Assembly: GCF_026914185.1 (NCBI RefSeq) | Contig: NC_070564.1 | Coordinates: forward strand, 4,092,001 to 4,156,000 | Direction: 5' to 3' | Origin: Puccinia triticina | Taxonomy: Eukaryota > Basidiomycota > Pucciniomycetes > Pucciniales > Pucciniaceae | DNA: 64,000 bases | Shown: piece by piece, positions 9,865 through 22,035 of the stretch | Layout of the letters: each line of letters starts with the position of its first letter | How positions within the stretch are numbered: position 1 is the first letter of the stretch | Translations under genes and position numbers: made by a program | The notes under the pieces: model-generated | Database searches by the model: none | What the model saw: only the letters and a program-made list of their open reading frames with translations | Told to the model about the DNA's origin: nothing

Positions 9865-11720
9865 ATGGGTGGTCTGCTCGAACTCGTGCCTGTAAGTAAC
9901 CACCCTCACTATATTCTCAATCCAGATAGCTATATCTGATCAGCCAACTCTCCCTCCAATTGCCCATATCACATCATGACCTGTCCAGGCGTAAGTTTTC
10001 TTTCCCCCCTGCCATCACCTGCAGATTGCGCAGCTATCTAAATCTATCTCTTTTCAACAGTGGTGTCGTCACCGGCAAAAACCTCGTCAAAGTCTTGGAA
10101 TATGCCAAGGCTCACGGATTTGCCATCCCTGCCTTCAACGTTAGTACTCAACTGCGTTTACGTCCGATCGGTTTGGCGTATCCTCACCTCCATTGATCGC
10201 CTTTGGTTATGTAGTGCACCTCTTCTTCGACTGTCATTGCAGCCTTAGAAGGAGCCCGAGAGTCCAAAGCGCCTGTGATGATTCAAGTTTCTCAAGGCGG
10301 TGCCGCATTCTTTGCAGGCAAAGGAGTCAAGAACGGCAACCAAGAAGCTTCGATCGCCGGCGCTGTAGCCGCCGCCATGTTTGTCAGGTAAGCTAATGTG
10401 TTTTCACGAATGATCTGATCCTGCCCAACGAATCATGTTCCATCATTAATTGTCACGCTCGGTTTGGTTGCCCTGCAGATCCATCGCTCCGACTTACGGC
10501 ATCCCCGTGATCATGCATTCGGACCATTGCGCCAAGAAGCTCTTGCCCTGGTTCGACGGGATGCTCAAGGCCAATGAGGAGTACTACAAGGCGCATGGCG
10601 AGCCGCTCTTCTCGTCCCACATGCTCGACCTTTCTGAGGAATCCAAGGAAGAAAACATCGAAATCTGCTGCAAGTACTTCGAACGAATGGCCAAGATCGA
10701 TCTCTGGCTAGAGATGGAAATCGGCATCACGGGCGGCGAAGAAGATGGCGTCAACAACGAAAACGTCGACAATGCTGCCTTGTACACCCAACCAGAGGAT
10801 ATTGTTCGTCCCTGGCTGTCTATTCTTTCGTCGAGATTGCTGAGCTCACACCGTTTCTTGACTTGATCTGCTACCTCGCAGTGGGACGTTTACTCCGCTT
10901 TCAGCAAGATCAGCCCGATGTTCTCCATTGCTGCTGCATTTGTAAGTCTAGCACTGAATACGCTCGAAGCCGGACCCATTTCTGAACAAGATATGTGTAC
11001 GGATTTATGCAGGGCAACGTCCATGGCGTGTACAAGCCTGGGAATGTCTCCTTGCAGCCCGAACTTCTTGGCAAGCACCAAGCTTACTGCAAGGAGAAAC
11101 TCAAGACGGACGACCCCCGCCCTCTTTATCTCGTCTTCCACGGCGGCTCTGGGTCCACCAAGAAGGAAATTGCGACTGCGCTCGAAAACGGAGTCGTCAA
11201 GGTATGCTGGCTCGGCCTTAAATCGCTCGCGTGTCTTGAAGACTGACCAATTCCTTTAAATTCCATCAGATGAACGTCGACACTGGTTAGTTCTGCCAAC
11301 CGCAGTTATCGCTGTTACTGAAGTGCGAGTTCTGACAGCTTTTCTTTCATGGACGTCTGCCGATCATAGATACTCAATGGGCCTACATGGAAGGCTTCCG
11401 AGTGAGTTCCCTCGACCACCACTCTTTCACGAGCCAAGGCTAGGCCACTGACTTGAGACGGAATTGTCTTCTCGCAGAACTACTTTGAGGCAAAGAAGGA
11501 TTACCTGAAAACCCAAGTCGGCAATCCGGAGGGCGCTGATCTCCCCAACAAGAAATGCTACGGTCAGTCAGATTTTCGTCGTCTTATTCATTGTCACTCT
11601 TGCTGATGCTGCTACTTGGAACACATAGACCCCCGTGTTTGGGTCCGAGAGGGAGAGAAAACTATGGTTAAGAGAGTTATGGAAGCCTGCCAAGATCTCA
11701 AGAACGTCAACGTACTTTAG
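9865..11720 (+). CDS. FBA1: Class II fructose-bisphosphate aldolase, 11 exons
   Basis: Cleaves fructose-1,6-bisphosphate to dihydroxyacetone phosphate and glyceraldehyde-3-phosphate (glycolysis, cytosol, zinc-dependent). Exons: 9865-9891, 9989-9990, 10061-10139, 10215-10387, 10479-10803, 10882-10941, 11013-11201, 11270-11285, 11370-11401, 11478-11562, 11629-11720; stop TAG. They sum to 1080 nt, 359 residues, the length of yeast Fba1. Catalytic D109 and zinc ligand H110 lie in HSDHC, H226 in GNVHGVYKPGN and H265 in FHGGSGS, the numbering expected for this family. NVDTDTQWA and the class II end region are present. The 2-nt exon 9989-9990 is needed to join VP to GVVTG in frame. One intron (10804) has a weak GTTCGT donor. 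No disabling changes, so the gene is probably functional. Confidence 0.95.
9989..9990 (+). other. Predicted 2-nt microexon (GC) of the aldolase gene
   Basis: The dinucleotide GC sits between an acceptor (CTGTCCAG) and a canonical donor (GTAAGT). Using it makes introns of 97 bp (9892-9988) and 70 bp (9991-10060) and turns the junction into P-A-G-V-V-T-G. Skipping it shifts the frame of everything downstream, and other acceptors in the 169-bp interval lead to an in-frame TGA. Inference from sequence only. Confidence 0.7.
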
Positions 11721-12593
11721 GTCGTTGTTAGTTGACCCCGTGGCTGCCTCATGCAACCGCGCCATTCTGCAAGTTGTCGACCATGGAAAAAAAAAAACTA
11801 CTTGTTTGGACTTCTCTTTTTCTGAACTTTCCTATATTAGACATATATGTAGCTAAAATCATTGAAGATTCGGGTCACAGAACATGTATCCAATCTGTAG
11901 ACCGCCACTTGCTTTGCCTATGAATGTTCTTCTTTTCTTTGCTATAAACATAATCTGCTGAATTGTCCACCAACTCTTCGTGCCTATCATTGTACATACT
12001 GTTGGCTTTTACATGCATCCCCTTCGCTCCTGTGAGTTCCCCTCATGAGAAAAGGTGACCAGCGGGATTCTCAGATATACTTAAAAACAAGTTTGTATCA
12101 AAATAAACAAGCTTGTATCAAAATCTGTTTCAATCTATTGAGAGGCAGTGGAATACTGCATTCTTGCTTAAATTAGCTGAGCTGCATCTCAAAAAGAGAC
12201 CTTTTTCTACACCACCGCTCGAATTCGAGCTTGGGTTGACGTGGGCCCAACGGCGCAGTCGCAGACAGGTCGGCCCAGGTGGGCCCCGACCTGCCCACCC
12301 AGAGTTCGACCGCGGGCCGGAATGGTGTCAGCTCTCCGTCGGGCCCCCCTTGGCCCGACCCGTGCAGCTCCGCCGGCGGGTCAACCCAGCCGACTTGCCG
12401 TGTCGGGAGAGGCGGCTTCACGACTGGAGTGGATGAGTCGGCTATGGCTAACCCGGCCGACCTGTTCCGGCTCTGATCAGCGTGCCCACGGCGGACGCTG
12501 GTTGGGCTTTCGTCATGCCCCACGACCGTCCCATGTGCTGCCCTCCGAGTCCGCACCCTGCTCTAAGCAGCCGCGAACGCACCCGACAAGAAA
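11721..12593. other. Aldolase 3' flank and GC-rich segment, no gene
   Basis: The first 480 bp are AT-rich 3' flank. From about 12220 to 12580 the sequence becomes GC-rich with many GGCCC/GGGCC and CCGAC motifs; overlapping frames exist on both strands but none has a protein-like composition. A comparable CCGACCGCGG-rich segment lies at 22260-22600. Confidence 0.4.
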
Positions 12594-12978
12594 ATGACTC
12601 AACCCAAGCAATCGAGCACCCCCGAAGCCGCCGGGCCGAGCGTTGTCGCCCCAACAATTGAGGAGTCTATCCCTGTCGCCGTTGCCTTTGAGGGGCCACC
12701 GGAGCGTGCTTCAGCACGTAACTCACCGGTATGTACATATCTGTTTTTATCTATTCATGTACATTGCACATACATCGTCTGGACTGATCTTGCACCTTGC
12801 TCATTCCTCTATACAGACCAAAATCACCTCCGGCCAAGTATTGCGTCGTAGCCGTCGCATCTTCAATCAAGCGAATGGCTCTGGAAGCTTGGAAGTCGCA
12901 GCACACTATCCTCGTCTAACGGAGTTGAAGAAAATTGCACGCGCAAAAGCCGAAGGATCTAAACGACCTCGCCCTTAA
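12594..12978 (+). CDS. Small two-exon basic protein of unknown function
   Basis: ATG at 12594, exon 1 12594-12728, intron 12729-12816 (GTATGT...TACAG), exon 2 12817-12978 with TAA. The product has 98 residues: an acidic Ser/Pro/Val-rich N-terminus (KQSSTPEAAGPSVVAPTIEE) and a basic C-terminus (SGQVLRRSRRIFNQANGS, then KKIARAKAEGSKRPRP) that could bind nucleic acid or act as a nuclear signal. No family recognised. The clean splice sites and frame continuity are the reason for calling it. It lies just left of the decayed element at 13.0-15.5 kb and may belong to it. Confidence 0.5.
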
Positions 12979-13009
12979 GGCATTCAGCCCGTGCTGCGAA
13001 CATTGGTGT

Positions 13010-15520
13010 CGGAATTGCTCGGCCGACCAAGAACAAACCCCCACAAAAAACGGGGGGGTAGAATTTTACAATCCTTTTTTTACAAGGCATAAGCCTTGTA
13101 AATTGCATACATTGTGAAATTACCACAAGCCGGGAGGCATTTATAATTTTGCACACCTACTCCCATATTTTCTACCATTGTGAAACAAGCATTGTAAAAG
13201 ATACTTTGTAATTTTTTTGTGCAGCGGACTGAAATGTAATTTCACAAGTGATTGTCTTACAAGGACCTCCCTTGTAAAAAATAAGCCTCGCAAAAAAGCT
13301 TGTGGGGCCGAAAAACTTGAAATTCACAAGGGTTCACTTACAAGGGATACATTTTTGTCCTCCCAACAGTTGCAAAATTCTCACCAGGCAAAAGGAAATG
13401 AGAATTTTGCAAGCCATATAAAATTTTGCAAGTGATAAATTGCAATGCAGGAAACAAAAAACCCAAAAAGGAACCGCAGATGACCGCCCACCATCCCTCT
13501 CCCAAAACACACAAATATGAGTTTAGCAATCAAATCAAGCTTGCAACGCTTGCGAAGCTTTGCGGGTACTTGATCGCGAGCCCACACGTATGGGCTTCTG
13601 TTGTTGGTTGCTAGGTATCTTGATTTTGCCCGAAGTCTTTTGCTCTTCAATCGTTGGCTTGATAGTCGTGCTTGCCTGCTTTCCTTTGATGGGAGATTTC
13701 TTCTCTTTGATATTTGAATCTGCAATCATTGGTTGAGGATTATTAGTCTTCAAGACTTTCAATCGTATCCTGAACTCGCCCGATGCTTTCCGTTTAAGAT
13801 CACCCGGCTTTTCCTCTCCAGAGGGGGCGCCAATTGTTGCTTGGGCTGCTCCAGATGGAGAGCTGCCAGCTTCTTGAAGTCGTGTGACCTTCTTAGGTTG
13901 CCACTTCTTTTTTTGAGCGGTGGCAACCTCCTTCGCATCCAAGAGTAATTTGGCTTGCTTGTCTGATACCGCCGCGATATGTTGATCTTCAATTGGCAAA
14001 TCATCCTCATTAAGCGGCAAATTGACCTTCTTAGGTCGCCGGTTCTTTTTGGGAGCGGCGGCAACCTCCTTCCCATCCAATAGTATCGAGTTGGGCCCTT
14101 GCTTGTCTGATAGAGCCGCGATTTGTTGATCTTCAATCGGCGAATGGTCCTCATTAAGCGTTGGGATGAGTTGACTAGGCGAATTGTTGAGAAGCATGCC
14201 CAGATGGGCAAATGGCAACGATCCAGGTGCTCCCGGGTGGTCACAAGCGATGTTCGCAATGCTCTTGGAGACAAATTTGTCTTCGCTTGAGCTCCACGGT
14301 CGTGAGTAAAACACCCAGCTTGTGTTGGGTGCGCGTCCAGAAATTGTGCTCTGATGTGGACTGATCAGCCGAGCAATCCCACCGTTCTGACAGTTGTCGT
14401 GCATCCATACACCCAAGATGCCGCCGAGATTCTTGAGCATCTTGTACCAGTAATGGGAGCCGTTCCAGAAGCCGCGTGCGAAGAGGGTGTATTTGACACC
14501 ATGGAACTCCAAGTAGCGGGGAAAATCCAATCCCGCCATGAAAGTCTGCTGCTCGTCTGACATTTTCTGCTTGTCTTGGTTGAAGATTGTTGAAACTTGA
14601 GCAAACAAGTACAAGTGTTGGGGTGCTCCCCCATTCTCAACGGTCAATACGGACTTTTCAATGATATGGTGAGGTTCGGCTGGCTGTTTTGTCGAAGGGC
14701 ATGACTTGCAGCAAAGTCCAGAAGTGGAGGCAATGCCATCCAAGGCCCAAGTCGCAATCAACCCTTGGACCAAACAAGGTTCCATGTTTGCCGCTTCAAA
14801 CATTTCCTTCTGAATCCGCAACACCGTAACATCTCAAATTCCACAAGGATGCAGCTGTTCAATGTCTGGTTGAGCTTCACATGTTGCCGTGCGGACTTCG
14901 GTGACCGTGAAGAGATCTCAAGGAGGATATGAACTTTTTGGATTTTTCCTGAGGAACGGATCAATGAGCAAGTCAATGAAAAGATTGGTTGAGCAAAAGA
15001 CACCGGCGTTGAAACTGCCTGGACGTGATAACTTGTTGGCAGTTGACTGGAGGGAATTTTGACCCGGAAACACAGAGGTGGAGGCAAAATGAATGAGGTG
15101 GGGGGGACAGACCTATAAGTGGCTGGGCATCCATTGTAATCAAACTGTTGAGGCGTTCAAATTTTGACCATCATTGTGAGGGGGTGTGTTTTTCCGGCCA
15201 AATACAGGCTTGTAAAACAAGGCTCGTAACCTGTACGCCGGAAAACTACATATCTGTGTTGGAATGTTGATATTCCAGGTGTGGTGTCACAAGGTTTGTG
15301 AAACATGCAGTGTAATATTACATAAGTCTCCTGTACACAGTATGTTTACAACGTATGTATTACGATGTATAATTTACGAGGGCTGAGAAAAGTCCGAAAG
15401 CCCTGTAAAAATATGTTTTACACCATACTTCCTGTAAAATTCCAACCCATACGTTTCACAAGTCATAAGCCTTGTGAAACAAGTTTTGTAAAATTCATGA
15501 ACCCGACAAAAAACTCGTGT
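13010..15520. mobile_element. Putative DNA element with subterminal TTGTAAAA/TTACAAGG motifs
   Basis: Two clusters of short motifs (CTTGTAAA, TTACAAGG, TTGTGAAA, CATAAGCCTTGT) occupy about 13050-13440 and 15200-15510 and flank the decayed minus-strand gene between them. The outer ends show a weak inverted match (TTGTAAAATTC). Dense repeated motifs at both ends of a gene are typical of transposase-binding subterminal regions. No target duplication was found, so ends are approximate and the class is unknown. Confidence 0.45.
13535..15087 (-). pseudogene. Decayed mobile-element-associated gene, unknown domain
   Basis: The minus strand carries one frame from about 15070 to 13535 broken only by TGA at 14918-14920 and 14833-14835; the protein continues in the same frame across both, which suggests Arg codons lost by C-to-T change. 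Segments include FNAGVFCSTNLFIDLLIDPF, MEPCLVQGLIATWALDGI, LCCKSC and YWYKMLKNLGGILGVWMHDN. The C-terminal half is basic and holds two imperfect 45-50 residue repeats (NEDHSPIEDQQIAALSDKQ and NEDDLPIEDQHIAAVSDKQ), each followed by a Lys-rich tail, and ends SRSSTRKASQALQA. No known domain recognised. It is flanked by the TTGTAAAA motif clusters. Confidence 0.55.
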
Positions 15521-16538
15521 ACAGATTAATTTATGAATCTATGTCTTTATAGCTATGTATTTGTACGTGGTTGCTTTACATGAGATCTGGATCAAAATTT
15601 GAAGTCAATGCCACCGGGTTTGTCTTCTTTTTGGCTTTAGTAACGTCCTTCTTCTCTACACCTAAGCGCCACTTTTGAAGGCCATTGTGCATAGTTTCTA
15701 CCCACTGTAGTGGCTGTATTGACTGGCTGGAACAATCTGAGATACTCCTGTGTACAGCCGACAACAAGAGCGATGCAGCATTTATTATGTAGTGTTCTGT
15801 ATCTTTGTGCGTTGTGGAACTACTCAAAGGGGAGAATAGAGCTTGGAAGGGAAATGGATAGCAACACTAGTACTAATTTAAGCTATGCAAGGGTGCTGAT
15901 GAGGCTGCCTTCCTGACTAATGCTGAGGGGATGAGAGTAACACTAAGAAAAAGAAGAAAAGGTGTGGCTGATTTCTGCTTGATCTTAGGAGCTAGTACTA
16001 TGAGCTTAACTACTGACTACTGAGGGTAAGAGAGTTGGAGTAATGGTTGAAAGGGGGGGAAAGCAATGGGCAAATGGTTCAATGGCAATGGGTTGATGAG
16101 AATGGGCACTTATAATTTCTGTATCTAAATTTATATATAAATTCTGCATGAGGTACAAGTGAGGGGGGAAAGACAGTTCTTATATGAAGGAAGGATGAGC
16201 ACAGACAATGAGGAGTTCTGGCTATGAGAATGAAGGTTGTACAAATGAGGAAAAGTGATGTGAACATAGTAACAGTATGTAATGATGAGCACTACTGAAA
16301 GAGGTAAGCACAGATCCAATGATGTAAGGTGTACAATAGGCATAGTACATAATAAGAAATGTATGTAAAGAGTTTAGTATGTGAGAATAAATATGTAAAA
16401 GGAATTTACTGTAATGATTCAAGTAGGTTACTAATGAAATGAGTATTGTAACTAATGAAGAATGTAGGTTGTCTGTAAGTCTTATATCCTTTATAACTAC
16501 TGAACCATTGAAGATAAGGGGGTACTATGTATGAGTGA
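15521..16538. other. AT-rich spacer, no gene seen
   Basis: Only short overlapping frames on both strands, with no splice-supported extension or recognisable composition. Many ATGAGGA/AATGAG-like low-complexity stretches. Confidence 0.5.
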
Positions 16539-19500
16539 CTATAGGTAAAATTTTGAACTATCAAAATAATAGCCAAAACCATTAACTAAAGTCTTGTAAA
16601 AAGAGGGTAAAAACTTGAGAAATACCAGGATGAAATAGTCCTTCTTGAGAAATTGCTTCTTGTTGAGGTTTAATTCAGATATTTGACTGATTTTGTGGCC
16701 AGGAAATGCATTGTTCAAGTCTTGAGGTGTTTCTAATTTATCACTAACTGGTACTAGCTGTTTCTTGATGGAAGGATAATTAGTATTTGGAAAGGACATA
16801 GAGTGATTATAGCCCATAGTTTGCTGGATTAACAGATTATTTTTAAATATATCTGTGACGGATTTGGAAGCTTGAATGTTTTTTTGCTTTTTTTTGTCAA
16901 AAAAGAAACCGGCAGAGTAAATTTGGCGGAAAGTGTGATAACTGCTGAACGTAATAGCTATATCTTGACCAGGACTTTGGCGGTTGGAGTGAATTGAAGC
17001 ATTTCTGAGAATACCATTATAGCTTTCAAATAATTCCGTTGAATAAAGACAAGGCGGACCAAAGCGGAGGATAGATTCTGGAAGATGAATTAACATATGG
17101 AATTTGGCTTTATTTACCCATTGGGCGGAATCTTCAATGATTTGATTTAAGAATATATCAATCAACTTGCGCATATCAGAAATATACGCATCCATATCTT
17201 CAATATGAGTCTGGAAGATTAAAGAGCCTAGGAGACAGAGAGAAGACCAGAGATTGATGTCGGATGGAGTCATGAACTGGAAGAAGATGAAAGGGGCGGC
17301 TTGAAGAATTATTCTAAAATCTTTACCCACCAGACTTGAAGAATATTGTACCATGCTTGTTGGTCAAATGGAGGGATGTTTAGAGAGAATGTGTTGAAGG
17401 AATACCATAAGGCCAAGAGTTCTTCTTTTTCATTGATGTCCAAACCCTTCATAAAATTGCCAAATAAATATTTCACCGCGCCAAGTAAAAATACGTGCAA
17501 GACCTCAACCGGCGTATCCTTGACCATGTCAAAACCTAAAGCAAAAATAAACAAAAATAACACAGTCAGAAATAAATACCAATCAAATGAAATAAATACC
17601 AATCAAATAAAGCAACAAAATAAAAACCTTTGAGCTCCAAAAATTGATTAAACATTTTATTATAATTGTGTTCTTCCAACTCCAACAACTCTTGCCGAAA
17701 TTCTTGATTCATATGATCTGGTAAGTCTTTGCCGTCGTCAAGCGCAGCAAGCAAAGAAATTTTCTCTGCCTCGAATTTGAATATTTTTTTGCAGAATTTC
17801 CGATTAACTTGATCACGCACACCCAGCTCGGCGGATTTTGCATCTAGTTTGTCAAGACTTTTAGTTTCTTTTGCAAATTCCCAGAGCTTTTTCGAGTCTT
17901 CCGCGGTTTTTTCCATGCTTCTGAGTTGATTTGGACACTGTTTTGTTCAAAAAAACCCGCAAAAATCAGATTTAACTTCTAAAGTAGAATAAAAAAGACA
18001 AAAGGACGAAAAAATAGATACATTTGATCCATGGAGGTTTTTCTGTAAGAATTGGGCAATGTACGGCAGTTTTTTTTGGTCTTTCAAGGTAGCAGAACTT
18101 GAAGTACAGTATCGACAACAATTAAGTGAATTTCCTGGCACAGGCGTGTTAGTGAGCTCGGCGTGCATCAGAGAATCTCCCGTAACACATAAGACGCTGG
18201 CCATCACGTGAACTTCGCCGCCAATTGTACTATTGTATGCGTCAAATCCGTCAATGGCCATTTCACTGAAAATGAGAAGAGAATTTAAAAAAAGCACTGT
18301 CAATTAGAAGATGTAAACTAACAAGAATTGAATCTGACGGATTTAAAACAATAAAATTTGTACTTTAACTGTTTAATTACCAGCGCGCCCAGGTCCAAAG
18401 CGCCAACAATATTTGAAGTACAAATAAAATGGCAATTGAATTGCTGATTTGAAAATTGAGGTGGTAAGCCGGAGAGCGTAAAATAATAAGAAATCTGTTT
18501 ATTCCACTTTTTAGATTTGTTTCCAGATGTGTCGTCGCAGTATAGCGTGATGGGAATATTTCACAAGATTTTTCTGCCCGCCTTTTTTCTCCACGTGTTT
18601 GGGAAAGATATGTTTGGATTCCAGCTGTGCTACACATCAATTTCTGTTCAAAAAAAGGAAAAATGAGATATTGATATATGTACACATGCATGTTTCTATA
18701 AATTAGTGGAATTCTCACGATGGATTTTGCCACTGCAACATGTTGATAACATTGAACTGCTACTCGTCTTAATCTCTTCATAAGTCAAATCCAAATCTTC
18801 TATAGGAATAACTCGAAGTTTTGCATTGTCAAAATCTATTTTGTCGGGAATTCCAATGCAGATCTTTGAATTATCTTTGTTAGATTTGAATTCAGGTGGA
18901 TAGCAATTTGCAAACAACACATTATGTTCAGTGTAGAAGAAAATGGGAATAATAATTTGAGCAGATTTTAATTTGGCCGGCTCAAAAATGTAGAAGTGTT
19001 TTTTGTTTGATTCAACCATCTGCGCTCAAAGGTTGGGTGCCGTATGTTTCAGCCATTTCTCAGACTGTGAAAGCTTGTAGACATTCTTCCCGTGTGATTC
19101 TTCCAGATAGAAATCCATGTGTGGCGCAACCAAAGGATTCATTAGATCCTGTCATTAAAACCCCAGTCAGCTCAAGAAATCCTCCAGCACAAAGAAAATC
19201 AAGTAAGTTTTCCTCACATCCTTCACCAACTCGCTCGCATTCAGTCCAAAAATTGGCTGATTAAAGATTGTTTCCATCTCGACAATGGTGTGGTTGATTA
19301 GGCTCCTGATCTTGGCTTGCATTTGTCGCAAGGCTTCCCAGGGGGGAAGTTTAACGCGGAAGAGCGTGAAGACGCTCCGAATCTGATGGTACATGTCTTG
19401 GGAAATCAACTTGTGTAAGTACCCAACAAGCAGCGAACCAACAAGATACTGAAAACCAGAAAAATCGTAAGTTTCTTTCTTTTTTTGTCTTTTCTTTGCT

Positions 19501-19848
19501 GAACTATAGTTCCAATGTGCTTACTTCCTGATTTAAAAAGGGATACCAGGCCGTGTTATCAGGTTTCACTTTCTTAATTTTTTCTTCCTCGCGATGGAAG
19601 AGTGGACTAGAAGCTAGACCAGGATCCTTGGGCTCGGATTCAATCTGACCAACCGCCACGCCAACATAGTCCATCCAGTTAAACTCCGTCTCCTTGTCAT
19701 CTTCAGATTCCTCCTCCACGAAAGTACCTGGCGGAATCTCATCAGCTTTGTCCCCGGATCCGCTCTTGTTATCGGACTCGATTCCTGGATCCAGTCCTTC
19801 ACCCCCTATCACAGGCTCTAGTCGACCAGTCTCCTCGTCAATATCCAT
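16539..19848 (-). pseudogene. Large mobile-element gene of a basidiomycete family, decayed
   Basis: Exons on the minus strand: 19848-19525 (acidic N-terminus), 19448-19218 (WEALRQMQAKIRSLI), 19148-18719 (LMNPLVAPHMDFYLEES, IPIEDLDL), 18643-18381 (SWNPN; IPITLYCDDTSGNKSKKW), 18265-18022 (GGEVHVMASVLCVTGDS; NCCRYC), 17937-17628, then 17535-16539 (FGPPCLYSTELFESYNGIL; NASIHSNRQSPGQDIAITF). This order of blocks is that of an uncharacterised transposase-like family common in basidiomycetes. Damage: TGA at 19026-19028 and 18561-18563, TAG at 18630-18632, all explicable as C-to-T, a 1-nt frameshift near 17345 and a phase mismatch at the 18381/18265 junction. Catalytic residues cannot be assigned. 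Confidence 0.6.
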
Positions 19849-20457
19849 TGCCTCAGCATTTGAAGCCTCAAATAAGGCTCTTCAAGCAGTCTGTCGAGCA
19901 CGTTGGTCTTTGTTTGCTTGGACTAGGGTTTGGTGACGTATGTTTTTGGTATGTCGGGCTCGGTTAGTTGTAGGTCTTCCTCTACACAGACAGCACTCAT
20001 ACAGCTTTAAACCTGTAGAGTGTCTTTCAAGAAAGTCTTCAAGGGAAAAAAAGTAAGTTTTTTGAATTCTGTGTGCAAAAAATATGGACAGAAGGCTTAC
20101 ACTTAAAGCTCTGATCCATTTCGGCACTTGATTATAGCTCCTTGAAATTTCTACAGTTCTTCAAATTCCACTTGTTGTCCTTGCTTTCCTTGATGATCGG
20201 ATTCACAGTCGGAAATAATATGGTGGACAGGGGATCGAAAATGGGGACCGAGGTATGGATGACTTAGCCATTTTTTCAATCTATAATCTGACCATGCCCT
20301 TTACCTTTTTCTCCAGTTTAAATTCCCTTATAAATCTTCAAACAGTCGGGACGAGAAATCATCAAATTGGTTCTTCATCATCACTCCCCCATCTGCTGAC
20401 CCTCTCTCTTTGCTTGCTCATCACTCGCATCTCCCCACCCACTCCCTCAGTAACACA
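19849..20457. other. Divergent intergenic region
   Basis: Lies between the head of the minus-strand gene at 19848 and the start of the plus-strand gene at 20458, so it probably holds promoters for both. No TATA box or repeat stood out. Confidence 0.4.
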
Positions 20458-22035
20458 ATGCCACTCAGCATTGATGATCTCCTGTATGGAGATGTGGACG
20501 ACCCTGCCAACTTTGGAGGTGCTCATCACGATCCAACTACACCTGATTGCCACCACAACAGTTGCTCCCCTAGTGACGAGTTCGAAACTAACAATCCTAA
20601 TAATATCTTTGATCTCCCACCTAACCGCGGTGATGTTAATATGGCCGGTCCATCGGCCTCTTACAATCTCAGCGATGATATTACAGAAGTATGTTCCAAA
20701 CTTCAGGCTGATCTGAAACTCGACGCTGACCATTTGAAGATTGCTAAACTTGCATGCAAGGTAATCTCTGTTCACTTGTTTGTTGATTCAGTCAGTTTTT
20801 TTTTTACTGATCTCTCTGTTCTCATCCAAAGTACGTCTCCGAAGCACCCAACGCTGTGGTCATATTTTCTAACGGAGCATATCACCAACTGGCTCTTTCG
20901 AAGACCATCTGTCCTGCACGGAATGCCCCTTATACATATGATAAAACATTCAAGGCAAGTCGGTTTCTACCTGTTTGATCTCATCTTCCCTTCACTTTTG
21001 ATTGCATCCGATTCTAACCTCTGCGTCTTGCGCACTTGTATCGATCCAACACTTTCAAACAGGACTTTGTCAGAGAAACGGCTCAACTGATCTTGCTTAA
21101 GCCAACCATCGATGCGTATTCTAATAATCCTCACAATGATGGGACTATCCCAAATTCGCTTTTCTACTTAACATTAGTGAGTTTCTTTTTTTTTTTTTGG
21201 CGGATTTCCGAAGACATTTTTCTCTGTGTTTCTCAATCTAGGATACCCTTGACAAACAGCCCGACCAATGGAAGGAAGATCACACTGCACCGTCTGACGT
21301 AATTGATACTTTGGCAAGACTTGCCGATTATTGTAGATTGATCGCCGATCTCTTAAAGTATCGACGAAGCTATCTCCGTGATATGGTGAGTCCTCCACAA
21401 AATTGACCTTCAAACAAAACGATCTGATCTCTTTCTATTTTTTTCGCTAGCTTCTGACAAATACACAGGAGACCAAGAAGATAAAGGTTAACGCTCCCAT
21501 CCCTAATCGCAAGGACTTACTCACCAAAGTAGGTACACCATGAATCAAAAAATAAATGTATACACTCTTCCAATTTATTGTTAATTTTTTCCTAGATATA
21601 CGATAATCTTCCACCCAAAGGACACAAGCTAACTGAGGCCAAGATCGCGCAACAAGTCAAGGAAAACTACGCAATGCGGGCCCAAATCTGCTACTGTCGA
21701 CTCGTCATGGTTCAATCCTTGGCACATAAAAGCAGGAACAATTCGCAATGGTCGGACATCAATGACCGATTGCGCATTCTACGTGGTTCATCATATACAT
21801 TCCAAGAACAGTGAGAGTTTTCTCCTCATCATTCCACCAATTATCATATTCCCCTCACTGACATTTTTCTCTTTTTTGCCAAAGCCATTCAGTCATTGTC
21901 TTGAACAAAGACTTCGAGCTTTTCTCTCACAAGCGATATTACAACGAAATTGACAAAACAGAGTTCACCGTGCCTACCATTGAAGAGGTCCAAGCCTCTG
22001 TTGATGGCGGAATTGTCCCGGCTATCCTCCGCTGA
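20458..22035 (+). CDS. Uncharacterised protein gene, seven exons, intact
   Basis: Exons 20458-20760, 20832-20954, 21063-21176, 21242-21385, 21451-21528, 21596-21810 and 21885-22035 (TGA) keep frame throughout and give about 375 residues. Intron 2 uses a GC-AG pair (AAG|GCAAGT); the others are GT-AG. The N-terminus is acidic and Asp/Asn/His-rich (SIDDLLYGDVDDPANF). Downstream blocks are APNAVVIFSNGAYHQLALSK, FVRETAQLILLKPTIDAY, DTLARLADYCRLIADLLKYR and, at the end, LFSHKRYYNEIDKTEF. No enzymatic motif, signal peptide or membrane segment is evident. I believe it is a lineage-specific family but cannot name it. An in-frame ATG at 20410 could add 16 residues. Confidence 0.75.

Noticed and set aside
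12173..12657. Long frames in the GC-rich segment
   Set aside because: Frames exist on both strands at once, dominated by Arg/Pro/Gly, as expected of GC-rich non-coding DNA.
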